A stretch of DNA of 39,107 bases from a virus: positions 1 to 39,107 of the IMG/VR virus record IMGVR_UViG_3300048592_000798; one strand, 5' to 3'. Of this stretch, positions 7,638 through 16,487 are shown piece after piece (position 1 is the first letter of the stretch; each line of letters starts with the position of its first letter). The translations under genes and the position numbers were made by a program. A model generated the notes under the pieces. That model was not told the origin of the DNA, did no database searches, and saw only the letters and a program-made list of their open reading frames with translations.

Positions 7638-8168
7638 ATGGCAAACAAGACCTATGGCAAGTTCACCCGCGGCCTGCGTGATATCAAGATCACCAACGCC
7701 GCGGGCACGGTGCAGGAAGACCTGGACGCGGCGGTGACGTTCACCTTCAAGCCGACCGTTTCGACGGCCGTCCTGCGCGGCGATGACGTGGAAAAGGTGC
7801 GCTACACCTCGGTTTCCGGTGGTGAAGGCACGCTGTCGGCCGGCGGTTACTCGTCGGCCGCCCTGGCGATCATGCTGGGCGTCACCCTGACGGTGGCCGG
7901 TTCTTCGCCCAATGAGACGACGACGATGGACATCCCGGAAGGGCTGGTCTTGCCGTCGTTCAAGATTTACGGCATGGCCTACGACAAGAGCGGTGGGGCC
8001 AAGCAGGTGCTTCTGGGCAACTGCACCCTGACCGAGCTGCCGGAAATCTCCTTCCAGGACGAGGAGTTCTACGTCACCAACCTCAACGTGGGGGTGTCGG
8101 CCGATTCCAACGGCCGCATCGCCCGCTACATCCAGCAGGAGACGGCCGCGGCGCTGCCGACGAGCTAG
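7638..8168 (+). CDS. Major tail tube protein
   Basis: A 176-residue, beta-rich protein with a good SD (GGGGAGCAAGAG) before ATG 7638. Its order of strands is that of the tail tube fold: GLRDIKITNAAGTVQEDL, then VTFTFKPTVSTAVLRGDD, a long central hairpin (VSGGEGTLSAGGYSSAALAIMLG), KIYGMAYDKSGG and a C-terminal CTLTELPEISFQDEEFYVTN. Tail tube proteins polymerise as stacked hexamers around the tape measure. It is followed by the chaperone and tape measure genes, the conserved order in siphoviruses, which makes the assignment firm despite low primary conservation. Confidence 0.8.
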   Translation: MANKTYGKFTRGLRDIKITNAAGTVQEDLDAAVTFTFKPTVSTAVLRGDDVEKVRYTSVSGGEGTLSAGGYSSAALAIMLGVTLTVAGSSPNETTTMDIPEGLVLPSFKIYGMAYDKSGGAKQVLLGNCTLTELPEISFQDEEFYVTNLNVGVSADSNGRIARYIQQETAAALPTS

Positions 8169-8185
8169 GCCGCTGAACCGGGCCA

Positions 8186-8215
8186 GGGGAGGGGGCGGAC
8201 GGCCGCCCTCTCCCC
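8186..8215 (+). promoter_or_regulatory. Strong hairpin between tail tube and chaperone genes
   Basis: GGGGAGGGGGCGG (8186-8198) can pair over 13 positions (one G-U) with CCGCCCTCTCCCC (8203-8215) around an ACGG loop. No U-tract follows. It may be a partial terminator or an RNA 3'-end stabiliser that keeps tail tube mRNA far above chaperone mRNA, a known need in siphoviruses. Confidence 0.5.
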
Positions 8216-8236
8216 ACCGGACGCGAGGGAGAACAC

Positions 8237-8659
8237 ATGAGCAAGCGCAGCACGAGCAAGTATCTGGCCCAGTGGCAGGCGCGCCGCGCGCCGCGCACGC
8301 TGGAGTTGAGCGACGGCCTGATGGTCGATCTCCGGCCGGTGGACATCACGACCCTGATGTTCAGCGGCTCCATCCCCATGCCGCTGATGCGCGAGGTGAT
8401 GGAGATGAAGCCGGCGGCCGACGGGGAGTACGACCCCAACGACGTGGCCGTGATGATGCCGCTCATCGACGCGGTGGTGCTGGCGACCGTCATCGACCCG
8501 CCGCTTTCGCCCGATGGGGCCGAGGGGACGCTACCGCTGGATGCGATCTGGTTCGTGGACAAGATGTCCATCTACCGGGAGGTGAGCAAACCGGCAACGG
8601 CGCTCCAGCCTTTTCGTCAACAACCGGACGGAGATGAGGCTCCTGTATCTGGTGGCTAA
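8237..8659 (+). CDS. Tail assembly chaperone (G-type, zero-frame product)
   Basis: A 140-residue protein encoded between tail tube and tape measure, the fixed position of tail assembly chaperones. N-terminal residues SKYLAQWQARRAPRTLELSDGLMVDLRPVDI lead to TLMFSGSIPMPLMREV and a helical domain with LIDAVVLATVIDPPL, typical of 'ltlPsG..v.vr.....l...G.iP.pL' chaperones. The last residues (about 126-140) after the frameshift window are polar and unconserved-looking, as in a zero-frame terminus. It would coat the tape measure protein during tail assembly and is absent from the virion. The start ATG 8237 follows GAGGGAGAA. Confidence 0.75.
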   Translation: MSKRSTSKYLAQWQARRAPRTLELSDGLMVDLRPVDITTLMFSGSIPMPLMREVMEMKPAADGEYDPNDVAVMMPLIDAVVLATVIDPPLSPDGAEGTLPLDAIWFVDKMSIYREVSKPATALQPFRQQPDGDEAPVSGG

Positions 8660-8813
8660 GACCTTCGGCGGGCGGCCGAGCGACTACGTCGGCGTGCGCG
8701 ACAAGTGGGCCGCCTACCAACTGGACGCGGCCGTGCTGATGGCGTCGCTGGGCGATGAGGACGAGGACGGGGCCGGGCCGGTCAGCTCTAACTGGGACGA
8801 TATAGCAGGGTAG
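8612..8813 (+). CDS. Frameshift extension of the tail chaperone (T domain)
   Basis: In the frame one base further on from the G gene, an open stretch runs from just after a stop at 8583-8585 to the TAG at 8811-8813. It reads VNNRTEMRLLYLVAKTFGG, then RPSDYVGVRDKWAAYQLDAA and an acidic C-terminus, the expected look of a T domain. A +1 shift at TTT-C (8612-8615), where the Phe tRNA can re-pair on TTC, would join it to the G protein near residue 126 to give a GT fusion of about 190 residues. An internal start at ATG 8634 is possible but has only a weak SD. The shift site is inferred from frames and codons. Confidence 0.6.
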
Positions 8814-8840
8814 CAGAGTAGCGAACGGGAGCCGTAACGG

Positions 8841-11800
8841 ATGACCTCAATCTCGCTCGGCAGCGCGTCGGCAAAAGTCGATCTGGACGTCAGTGGCCTC
8901 CGGCGGGGTGTCACCGAAGCCCAGAAGGCTTTAGGCACGCTCCAGAACACGGCCAAGATGGCCTTCGGCGCGGTGGGGCTGGGGGCGGGGGCCGGGTTCG
9001 CCCTGGCCGTTAAGTCGGCCGTGGACATGAACGCCACGCTGGAGACCACGCGCCTCCAGTTCGAGACGCTCATGGGGTCGGCCGATGAGGCGCGCGAACA
9101 CGTCGCGGACTTGTTCGACTTCGCCAAGCGCACCCCTTTTGAGACAGGGCCGATCATCCAGGCGTCGCGGCAGATGCGGGTCTTCGGCGGTGACGCCCTG
9201 GACACCGAAGAGAACCTGACGCGCGTCGGCGACACGGCCGCGGCCATCGGCGCGCCGATTGAGGACATCTCCTTCTGGGTCGGCCGGGCCTACGCCGCCA
9301 TTCAGGGCGGGCAGCCGTTCGGCGAGGCGGCCCAGAACCTCATGCAGCTGGGCGCGGTCAGCCCCCAGGTCGTGGCCGAGATGAACCGCCTGCGCGACGC
9401 GGGCGCGTCGGCCGACGAGATTTTCGCCGTCTTCCAGACCCACATGGACGGCTTCTCCGGGGCGATGGAGAAGCAGTCGCGCACCTGGTCGGGCCTGATG
9501 GCCACCATCTCCGACTCGGTGAAGATGGCCCTGGCCGACGCGCTGCTACCCTTCTTCGAGGGGGCCAAGTCCGGGCTGGAGCAGATCGTCGCCATTCTGG
9601 ACGACCCGGACACGCAAGCCGCGATTGCCGACTTCGCCGCGCGGCTATCGGAGATGATGGCCGTCATCATCCCCCTGGCGATTGAGCATGGCCCGGCGCT
9701 CGTCAAGGTCATGGGGGCGCTGATGGCCGTCCTGGGCGCGGTCACGGTCGTCAACAAGGCCGTCAAGGGCTACCTGGCCCTGAAGGCGGTCATTTCGGGC
9801 GTGGCGGCCTTCTTCGGCCTGACGGCCACGGCCGGCACGGCCGCCGCCGCGGGCACGGCCGCCGCCGGAGCCGCGGCCACCGGGGCCACGGCCGCCGTGG
9901 GCGGTCTGAGCGGCGTGCTGGCGGCCCTGACCGGCCCCATCGGCCTGGTCATCGCCGCCGTGGGCCTGCTGGCGGTGGCCTGGAACAAGAACTGGTTCGG
10001 CATCCGCGACCGGACGGCCGAGGCCGTAGCCAAGGTGCGGGAGATCATCGACAGGGGGATGGCCCTGCTGCGCGGCCTGTGGGACAAGCACGGCGCGGGG
10101 ATTCTGGCCGCCTGGCAGAAGATTTGGGCGGCCGTCACCCTCTACTTCCGCACGACCTGGGAGAACATCCAGTCGATCTTCAAGATTTTCGCCGCCATCT
10201 TCCGGGGGGATTGGGAAGAGGTCGGCCGCCAGGTGCGCCAGATTTGGGAGCGCACACTCCACATGCTGGTGACGGTCTTTACCAACCTGTGGGACGCGCT
10301 ACGCCCGGCGCTGGCCTCGCTGGCGGCCAAGATCGTCGCCTGGTGGCTCGGCATTGACTGGGGCGACCTGGGACGCAAGGCGGCGCGGGGCATTGCCGAG
10401 GGGCTGGCCTCAAGCGACTTCGAGCGCGGCTTCGGCGGGTATGAGTCGGGGCAGCGGGTGCGCGAGGCGTTCCTGTCCGGCTGGCGTGACGCGGCCGAGG
10501 ATGACAGCTGGGCCGATTGGGCGGCCAAGGAGGCCGAACAGGTCGCCGAGCGACAGGCCGCCGCCATCCAGCAGGGGGCGGAGACGGCCGATAGGGCCAT
10601 GCTGGCCTACGCCGAAGGTTACGGCGAGGTGACCCAGGCGGCGGGGTTGACCGTGTCCCAACTGGCCCGCGTTCGCTCGGAGATAGGCCAGACCGGCGAC
10701 GGCATGAAGCTGGCGGCCGACCGGTCGGACAAGTTCGCCGCGGGCATGGACTCGCTGACGGCCGCCGCGACGCGCAACAAGACGGCCATTGATGAGGCCG
10801 CCGCCGCCGCCCAGCGGTACGCCGCCGCCTTTGCCGGGGTGCAGGCCGACTACGTGACCGAGCGGCCCAAAGCCGAAGACCCCCTCGTAACCCCGGAGCG
10901 CACCGTCACGGTGACGACGCAAATCAGCGGGCCGACCGAGGAGCAGCGGGCGCTGGCCGAACGGTACACGGCCGAGTTGGACAAGCTACGCGAGAGCTAC
11001 GTTGAGCTGACCAGCGGCGTCGGCACGTTCGGCATGGAGCAGGAGAAGCTCGACGAGAAGATCGCCGAGACGGCCGGGGAGATCGCCCACTACGAAGGGC
11101 TGCTGGCCGGACTGCCGGCGGCGGTCAATGAGGTATCGACTAGCCAGCAGGGGCTTAAGGTCAACGTAGACGCGGTGCATCAGGGCATCTACGACCAGCT
11201 GGTGCAGATGAACGCCGCGCCGGAGGTCATTACCGCCTACGCCGTAGCCACGGGCATCATGACCACGGCCCAGGCCGAGGCCGCTCTACAGGCGGCGGCG
11301 GTCAAGGTCAAGATCGAGGAGCTGGGCACCAAGATCGCCGAGGGCATGCCCATCGACAAGGCCCTGGCCGACCTCGACGCCTTTATCTCCAAGATCGAGG
11401 GGGGCGCGGTTCCGGCGGCCCAGACGATGGCCAACGACGTGCCCCTGGCGCTGGCTCCCATGTCGGAGGAGATGTCCACCCAGGCCACGGCCGCCGGTGA
11501 GGCCGTGCCGGACAACATCGCCGGCGGCATTACCGACAACCTGGAGACGGCGACAGAGGCAGCGACAGAGGCGGCCGACGCCGTGACCCAGGCCGTGCGC
11601 GACGCCCACGGCATCGAAGGGGAGTCGTCTTCGGTCTTCGCCGACATCGGCGCGCAGGACATCACCGGCCTCATCGAAGGCGCCGAAGGGCTGGAGGGCG
11701 ACGCGGTGGACACGATGGAGGGCATCGGCCAGTCCACGGTCGACGCCTGGGACCCGACCATCAGCGCGGCCGAGGGCATCGGCGTGGCCATCATGGACGG

Positions 11801-12848
11801 CATCATCGCCGGGATCGAATCGCGGCGCGGGGCGCTGAATTCCACAATGGAATCCGTGTCAGCCGAGGCCATCCGCGTAACCGAAGGGGCCAACGAGATC
11901 GCCTCTCCCTCGCGGCTGTATATGAACATCGGCCAGGAGATCATCGCCGGTATCGTGGCCGGGCTGGACGCCGAGCAGGACACCCTCTACGGCAAGCTGA
12001 CCGACATAGCCAACACCCTCTACGGCATCGGCAACCGCGTCTTCGGGCTGCAAGCCGACGCCCTGGGGGCCGACATCGACGCGACCACCGACCGGATGAC
12101 GGCCGCCTTCGACGCGTTGCGGCAGACGTTCGGCGACACGGTGGTGGACAACCTGCTGAACATGTCGGAGAGCAACCGGGCCTTCTTCGTCGCCTGGCTG
12201 CGCGGGTCGTCGGCTTACCAGAACAACGTCGAGGTGCAGCGGAATCTGGACGAGGTCATCCGGCTGGCGAACGAGCGCAACGCGCTGGAGCAGGAGTACA
12301 TCCGGCAACAGGATGAGCTGGCGGCGCTGGAAGCGGAGCGGTCGCGGCTCGACTTCCTCCAGACGCAGGTCGAGCTACTTGACCTCATCCGCGAGAACAA
12401 CCTGGGCGCGGACATTCTCGACGGCCTGACGCTGGGGCTGGACGCCTCCATGACCGACATTCTGGCGGCCATGACCGAGGCCACGCGGCAACTGGTGGAG
12501 CGGGCCAACGACGAACTTGAGATCGCCTCGCCGTCGGCCGTCTTCCGGCGCATCGGCGAGCGGGTGATGGAAGGGCTGGCCGGTGGCTTGTCCCAGACCC
12601 GCGACGTGCAGGCGCAGATCGCCGAGACGACGCGGCACATGACCGCGCTGGGCCTGGCCGACACGCGGGCGCTGGAAGGGCGCTTGCAGGCCGGGCTGAA
12701 CCGGACGATCCGGGTCGAGGCGCAGGGGTTGAACCCCACACAGCACGTCGCCATCTACGGCGGCTACAACGTCGAGGTGCAGGGGCGGCCGACCACCGAC
12801 CCGCTGCGCGATCTGTGGCAGGCCAATCTGCCTTATCAGCGGGGGTAA
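8841..12848 (+). CDS. Tape measure protein
   Basis: A 1335-residue protein. It has an N-terminal KVDLDVSGLRRGVTEAQKALG helix, then the classic TMP region (ETTRLQFETLMGSADEAREHVADLFDFAKRTPFE, cut for length) and FGEAAQNLMQLGAVS. A hydrophobic stretch at about 285-385 includes an Ala/Gly/Thr run and GLVIAAVGLLAVAW, likely the membrane-inserting part during DNA ejection. The C-terminal third repeats the 'IASPS(R)x(F/Y)xxIGxxxxxGxxxGL' motif near residues 1020 and 1228, with weaker related copies between them. Long helical segments separate them. TMP length sets tail length; at about 1.5 angstrom per residue it predicts a tail near 200 nm. It is also the scaffold for tail tube assembly with the chaperones upstream. 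Confidence 0.93.
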   Translation: MTSISLGSASAKVDLDVSGLRRGVTEAQKALGTLQNTAKMAFGAVGLGAGAGFALAVKSAVDMNATLETTRLQFETLMGSADEAREHVADLFDFAKRTPFETGPIIQASRQMRVFGGDALDTEENLTRVGDTAAAIGAPIEDISFWVGRAYAAIQGGQPFGEAAQNLMQLGAVSPQVVAEMNRLRDAGASADEIFAVFQTHMDGFSGAMEKQSRTWSGLMATISDSVKMALADALLPFFEGAKSGLEQIVAILDDPDTQAAIADFAARLSEMMAVIIPLAIEHGPALVKVMGALMAVLGAVTVVNKAVKGYLALKAVISGVAAFFGLTATAGTAAAAGTAAAGAAATGATAAVGGLSGVLAALTGPIGLVIAAVGLLAVAWNKNWFGIRDRTAEAVAKVREIIDRGMALLRGLWDKHGAGILAAWQKIWAAVTLYFRTTWENIQSIFKIFAAIFRGDWEEVGRQVRQIWERTLHMLVTVFTNLWDALRPALASLAAKIVAWWLGIDWGDLGRKAARGIAEGLASSDFERGFGGYESGQRVREAFLSGWRDAAEDDSWADWAAKEAEQVAERQAAAIQQGAETADRAMLAYAEGYGEVTQAAGLTVSQLARVRSEIGQTGDGMKLAADRSDKFAAGMDSLTAAATRNKTAIDEAAAAAQRYAAAFAGVQADYVTERPKAEDPLVTPERTVTVTTQISGPTEEQRALAERYTAELDKLRESYVELTSGVGTFGMEQEKLDEKIAETAGEIAHYEGLLAGLPAAVNEVSTSQQGLKVNVDAVHQGIYDQLVQMNAAPEVITAYAVATGIMTTAQAEAALQAAAVKVKIEELGTKIAEGMPIDKALADLDAFISKIEGGAVPAAQTMANDVPLALAPMSEEMSTQATAAGEAVPDNIAGGITDNLETATEAATEAADAVTQAVRDAHGIEGESSSVFADIGAQDITGLIEGAEGLEGDAVDTMEGIGQSTVDAWDPTISAAEGIGVAIMDGIIAGIESRRGALNSTMESVSAEAIRVTEGANEIASPSRLYMNIGQEIIAGIVAGLDAEQDTLYGKLTDIANTLYGIGNRVFGLQADALGADIDATTDRMTAAFDALRQTFGDTVVDNLLNMSESNRAFFVAWLRGSSAYQNNVEVQRNLDEVIRLANERNALEQEYIRQQDELAALEAERSRLDFLQTQVELLDLIRENNLGADILDGLTLGLDASMTDILAAMTEATRQLVERANDELEIASPSAVFRRIGERVMEGLAGGLSQTRDVQAQIAETTRHMTALGLADTRALEGRLQAGLNRTIRVEAQGLNPTQHVAIYGGYNVEVQGRPTTDPLRDLWQANLPYQRG

Positions 12849-12851
12849 GGG

Positions 12852-14792
12852 ATGTCGCATACGACGAAGGTCATCTCCATCGGGCAATTGAATGTGGCGG
12901 CGGGCGGCTACTCGGCGACGCTGGACAGATCGTTCCGGCAACCGGAATCGACCGTCTCGCGGGTGGCGCGAGACACCGACGCGCCCATCGTCACCAACGT
13001 CGCCCTGGGGCTGCACGCGCTCTACCTTGAGGTGCTGGTGTTGAGCGCCGGGGTGCCGGCCGATGACGTGGACGCCCGGCGGCGGGCGCTCCTGCGCGAG
13101 TTGGATACGACGCGCGGGCCGGTGACGCTGGTTGTCGAGAACGCCACGGGCACACCCCGGACGCGCTACATGCAGTGCATCGTCCGCGCCATCGACCCGA
13201 GAGAAGGGCAGGGCGGCGTGGGGTTTACCGTCGCGCTGGAGGCGTATGACCAGGTGCGCTGGCAATCCACGTCCGAGACGATTGAGACGTGGACGATGAG
13301 CGAATCCGGCACGCACACCGTCACCGTGGCCGGGGATTTGGACGTGTATCCGGTCTACACCCTGACGCCCGTTGACGGCAAGACCGCGCCCAACTGGCCT
13401 TACCAGCGTCGGGTGTTCGTGGAGTGGCGCTCGCCCTATGGCGGGGCGCATCCCATCGACGTGACCGGCGGCGGACTGGACACCAATACCCTGCTGGCGA
13501 ATGGGCAGATCAACGACGAAACCAACATCGCCGTCATGATGAACGGCCGCATTCACCGCCACTGGACGCCGGGCGGCAACACGACCTACCCCGACGCCTT
13601 CGGCACGACCCAGACGCGCATCTGGATCAACATGGAGTTCCAGCCGGCCGTCTACCCGGTCTTGGCTCAGTACGTCAGCGCCACGGCCACGGCCTGGCCG
13701 GTGTGGGACGACGAGGGGCTGCCGCCTTCGGGCACGCTCCAGGTCGGGGCGGAGATTGTGACCTACGCCAGCCGCGCCCCCGGCTTTCTCTATGGGGTCA
13801 AGCGCGGGCGGTGGGGCACGGCGGCCGAGGCCCACAACGGTTTCTCCAACATTACCCACTACCAGGGCGTCGGCTGGATTCTCTACGGGCCGACGGCCGT
13901 CACGCCGGAGGGGATGAAGGACAGCGCCTACCACGCCGCCCAGCCGCCGATGTTCCTCAACTACGGTTCCAGTAACGCGGTGTGGTTCTACGACGAGTTC
14001 GCCGCGCCGGGGCGGGCCGGAAGCTGGGTGTTCAACTCCTTCCTCAACAACATCGGCTACGTCACGAAATCGTCCACGACCGGGACGTTCGATTCCACCT
14101 GGACGTATCCGTGGCAGGCGTTGGGGCTAAAGGCGGGCTGGACTTCGCTCTCGGTCTTCGCCCTGCGGCTGGCCGTGCCGGTCAAGTCGCTGCGGGTGCA
14201 GGGGCGGCGCGTCGTGCGCGGGTCGCCGCTGACCTCACCCAACTCACCGCTTCTGTCGGCGCTATCCGACGACCAGCAGCAGCGGCGGCCCATCTGGCGG
14301 GCGACGGAAGGGGCGACGACAACGCCGGCCTGGTTCGATGAGGCGTCGGGCGACATTCGCCCGGCCGCCTTCGACCCCAACCCGGCCGACTATAACCGGC
14401 TGTGGTGGGCGGTCAACCACGCCAACCACTTGCAGGCCGACATCCAGCAGATGTGGATCACCCTCGACGACAACTACACGCCCATCGTCACCGTCGGTGC
14501 GCAGCAGACGGACTACGACCTCGACGTGACGCTGACCAACCAGACGACGGGGGAGAGCCTGGCGGTGCAGTTCCCCAACCTGGTGGAGGGGGAGAGCCTG
14601 GTGATTGACAGCCAATGGCAGACGGTGACCTACACGCTCGACGGCTCCAACCAGTACCACGCCGTGCAGCGGGACGCGGCGCGGCCGAAGTTCCTGCGCC
14701 TCGCGCCGGGGGCCAACGAGCTACAGGTGACGGAAACGGGCATGGGCGAGTTGGAGATCAGCGTCGCCTACCGGGCGCGGTGGTACGCCTAA
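12852..14792 (+). CDS. Distal tail protein-like (Dit), enlarged
   Basis: A 646-residue protein immediately after the tape measure gene, the normal position of Dit. The N-terminal 150 residues (TTKVISIGQLNVAAGGY, then ALYLEVLVLSAGVPADDVDARRRALLRELDT and VTLVVENATGTPRTRYMQCIV) match the Dit/ORF19.1 arrangement of a split-barrel-like domain with the alpha helix after a duplicated beta sheet. A beta domain follows (VYPVYTLTPVDG ... FVEWRS). The large remainder is beta-rich with aromatic-rich segments and a C-terminal LAPGANELQVTETG typical of Dit tails. The extra central region, about 250 residues, may hold carbohydrate-binding insertions. It would form the hexameric hub at the tail tip. The SD overlaps the end of the tape measure gene. 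Confidence 0.65.
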   Translation: MSHTTKVISIGQLNVAAGGYSATLDRSFRQPESTVSRVARDTDAPIVTNVALGLHALYLEVLVLSAGVPADDVDARRRALLRELDTTRGPVTLVVENATGTPRTRYMQCIVRAIDPREGQGGVGFTVALEAYDQVRWQSTSETIETWTMSESGTHTVTVAGDLDVYPVYTLTPVDGKTAPNWPYQRRVFVEWRSPYGGAHPIDVTGGGLDTNTLLANGQINDETNIAVMMNGRIHRHWTPGGNTTYPDAFGTTQTRIWINMEFQPAVYPVLAQYVSATATAWPVWDDEGLPPSGTLQVGAEIVTYASRAPGFLYGVKRGRWGTAAEAHNGFSNITHYQGVGWILYGPTAVTPEGMKDSAYHAAQPPMFLNYGSSNAVWFYDEFAAPGRAGSWVFNSFLNNIGYVTKSSTTGTFDSTWTYPWQALGLKAGWTSLSVFALRLAVPVKSLRVQGRRVVRGSPLTSPNSPLLSALSDDQQQRRPIWRATEGATTTPAWFDEASGDIRPAAFDPNPADYNRLWWAVNHANHLQADIQQMWITLDDNYTPIVTVGAQQTDYDLDVTLTNQTTGESLAVQFPNLVEGESLVIDSQWQTVTYTLDGSNQYHAVQRDAARPKFLRLAPGANELQVTETGMGELEISVAYRARWYA

Positions 14793-14801
14793 AGGAGCGC
14801 C

Positions 14802-15389
14802 ATGACGACATTCACGGCAACGGTGGCCGCTTCGGCCGACGACGCGCAGGAAAGCGACCACGTAAACACCATCAACGGGACGACGCTCAACGCCAACTTT
14901 GCGCACCAGATTATCGGGTTGCGCTTCACCGGCGTGACCGTGCCGCCCGGCTCGACCATCAACAGCGCCAAGCTGACGCTCAACCTGCCTAACGCCACCT
15001 ACGACGACCCGGACGTGACGATTCGCGGGGCGGGTGAGGCCAACCCGGCGGCCTTCACGACCGACACCGACCACCTGTCCGGCCGCCTGAAGACGGGCGC
15101 GGCCGTGACGTGGACGGCGACGGCCATCGGTACGGGGGCGCGGGACACGCCCGACCTCAAGACGCTGGTCGAGGAGACGATTGCCATTTCCGGCTGGGCG
15201 TCGGGCAACGCGATGGCCTTCTACATCACCGGGTCGGCCGCCAGCCTGCTTCGCATCTACAGCTATGACAACGGCAGCGGCGCGCCGCAACTGACCATCG
15301 ACTACACCGCGCCGGCGGGCGGGGCCGGGTCGAAGGTTCGCCGCGGCCGTCTGTCTACGAAAGTTGGAGGACTGCTATGCAGTATTTAG
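14802..15389 (+). CDS. Minor tail protein with a DNRLRE-like beta-sandwich
   Basis: A 195-residue protein with a strong SD (AAAGGAG) before ATG 14802. Its core, residues about 38-165, reads IIGLRFTGVTVPPGSTINSA, then KLTLNLPN, DVTIRGAGEANPAAF, SGRLKTGAAVTWTA, TPDLKTLVEETIA, and ASLLRIYSYDNGSGAPQLTI. This is the pattern of DNRLRE/TGF-beta-propeptide-like beta-sandwich domains common in secreted adhesive proteins of environmental bacteria ('GLRF.nv.Ip.ga.I.sA.l.f.......l.I.ge....a.f'). On a phage tail it may bind cell-surface glycans. It ends in a basic tail (RRGRLSTKVGGLL) and its gene overlaps the next by 13 bases. Confidence 0.65.
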   Translation: MTTFTATVAASADDAQESDHVNTINGTTLNANFAHQIIGLRFTGVTVPPGSTINSAKLTLNLPNATYDDPDVTIRGAGEANPAAFTTDTDHLSGRLKTGAAVTWTATAIGTGARDTPDLKTLVEETIAISGWASGNAMAFYITGSAASLLRIYSYDNGSGAPQLTIDYTAPAGGAGSKVRRGRLSTKVGGLLCSI

Positions 15390-16483
15390 GCGATTTTGCC
15401 GCTTCGGCCACCGTCGATTTCATGTGGTCATCGAACGGCGCGGACGGCGCATCCATCACCCGCGACACGAACGGAACCATCTCGGTCTACAAGGGCAACT
15501 CCACGACGCAGACGACGACCGGGGTGACGGATACGGAGGACTTCGATTCCCTGACCGGCGTCCACCACTGCCGCATCGCCACGACCGACGCCTTCTACGC
15601 CACGGGCAACAACTACATGGTGGTGCTGTCGGGCGCGACCATCGACGGCAAGACGGTCAACGCGGTGCTGGCTCATTTTTCCATTCAGAACCGCTACGCC
15701 CCCACGCCGCCGACGGCCGCGGCCATCTCCGACCAGGTGTGGGACGAGGCTAGAAGCGAGCACGTGACGCCCGGCAGCTTCGGTGAGGGGGTGGTGGTCA
15801 ACAGCATTGCCGACAACGCCATTGACGCCGGGGCGCTGGCGACTAGCGCCATTGATGAGCTTGTGGATGGGGTGTGGGACGAGGCTCTGAGCGGCCACGC
15901 CACGACCGGGTCGGCGGGCGAGGCGCTCTCCGACGCGGGCACGGGCGGCGGCGGTGGAGCGACGGCGGACGAAATTGCCGACGCGGTATGGGATGAGGTT
16001 GTCTGGCTTGACCATCACCTGCCCAACTCGGCGGGACTGTGGCTGACCTACGCCAAACAGGGGACGTACCTCTATAGCTCGGCCACGGCGGCCGAGAACC
16101 TGAAGAAGGTTGTCGATGGGACGGGCTTAGCCATGCCCAACGTCTCTATCGGCGCGGTCGGCGCGGTGACGGGCACGGTCAACGCCAACATGGTCAACCT
16201 GGGTTCGTCTCCGGCCACGTTCGACAAGCTGGTGGCGCTGGCCAAGGCGGCCGTCATCGGCATCGTCAACACCGGCACGAACACGACCACGGTTGTAACC
16301 GGGCTGGGGCTGTCGGCGGTCAACGGGTTCTACGTGGGCAAGACGTTCGTCGCCACGAGTGGGGCGAACGCCGGCCAGGGCGGCAAGCTGGTGACGGCCT
16401 ACGACGGGGCGACCAAGCGACTGACAATCGAGGCGCTGACCTCGGCTATGGCGGTCGGGGACACGTTCGTTTTGGTGGGCTAG
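15377..16483 (+). CDS. Minor tail / receptor-binding-region protein with VWDE repeats
   Basis: A 368-residue protein. The N-terminus (about 1-115) is a beta domain (DFAASATVDFMWSSNGADG, ITRDTNGTISVYKGN, GVHHCRIATTDAFYATGNNYMVVLSGATIDGK) seen in many phage tail proteins. The middle has three copies of a short motif, I.D.VWDEA..eH..pGS.GE, near residues 122, 162 and 200. The C-terminus (about 255-368) is beta-rich and ends GGKLVTAYDGATKRLTIEAL. The VWDE motif is known from baseplate upper-type tail proteins, where it probably forms a linker or trimerisation segment. Its role is in the tail tip or side fibre. The gene overlaps the previous one. Confidence 0.65.
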   Translation: MQYLGDFAASATVDFMWSSNGADGASITRDTNGTISVYKGNSTTQTTTGVTDTEDFDSLTGVHHCRIATTDAFYATGNNYMVVLSGATIDGKTVNAVLAHFSIQNRYAPTPPTAAAISDQVWDEARSEHVTPGSFGEGVVVNSIADNAIDAGALATSAIDELVDGVWDEALSGHATTGSAGEALSDAGTGGGGGATADEIADAVWDEVVWLDHHLPNSAGLWLTYAKQGTYLYSSATAAENLKKVVDGTGLAMPNVSIGAVGAVTGTVNANMVNLGSSPATFDKLVALAKAAVIGIVNTGTNTTTVVTGLGLSAVNGFYVGKTFVATSGANAGQGGKLVTAYDGATKRLTIEALTSAMAVGDTFVLVG

Positions 16484-16487
16484 GGCT

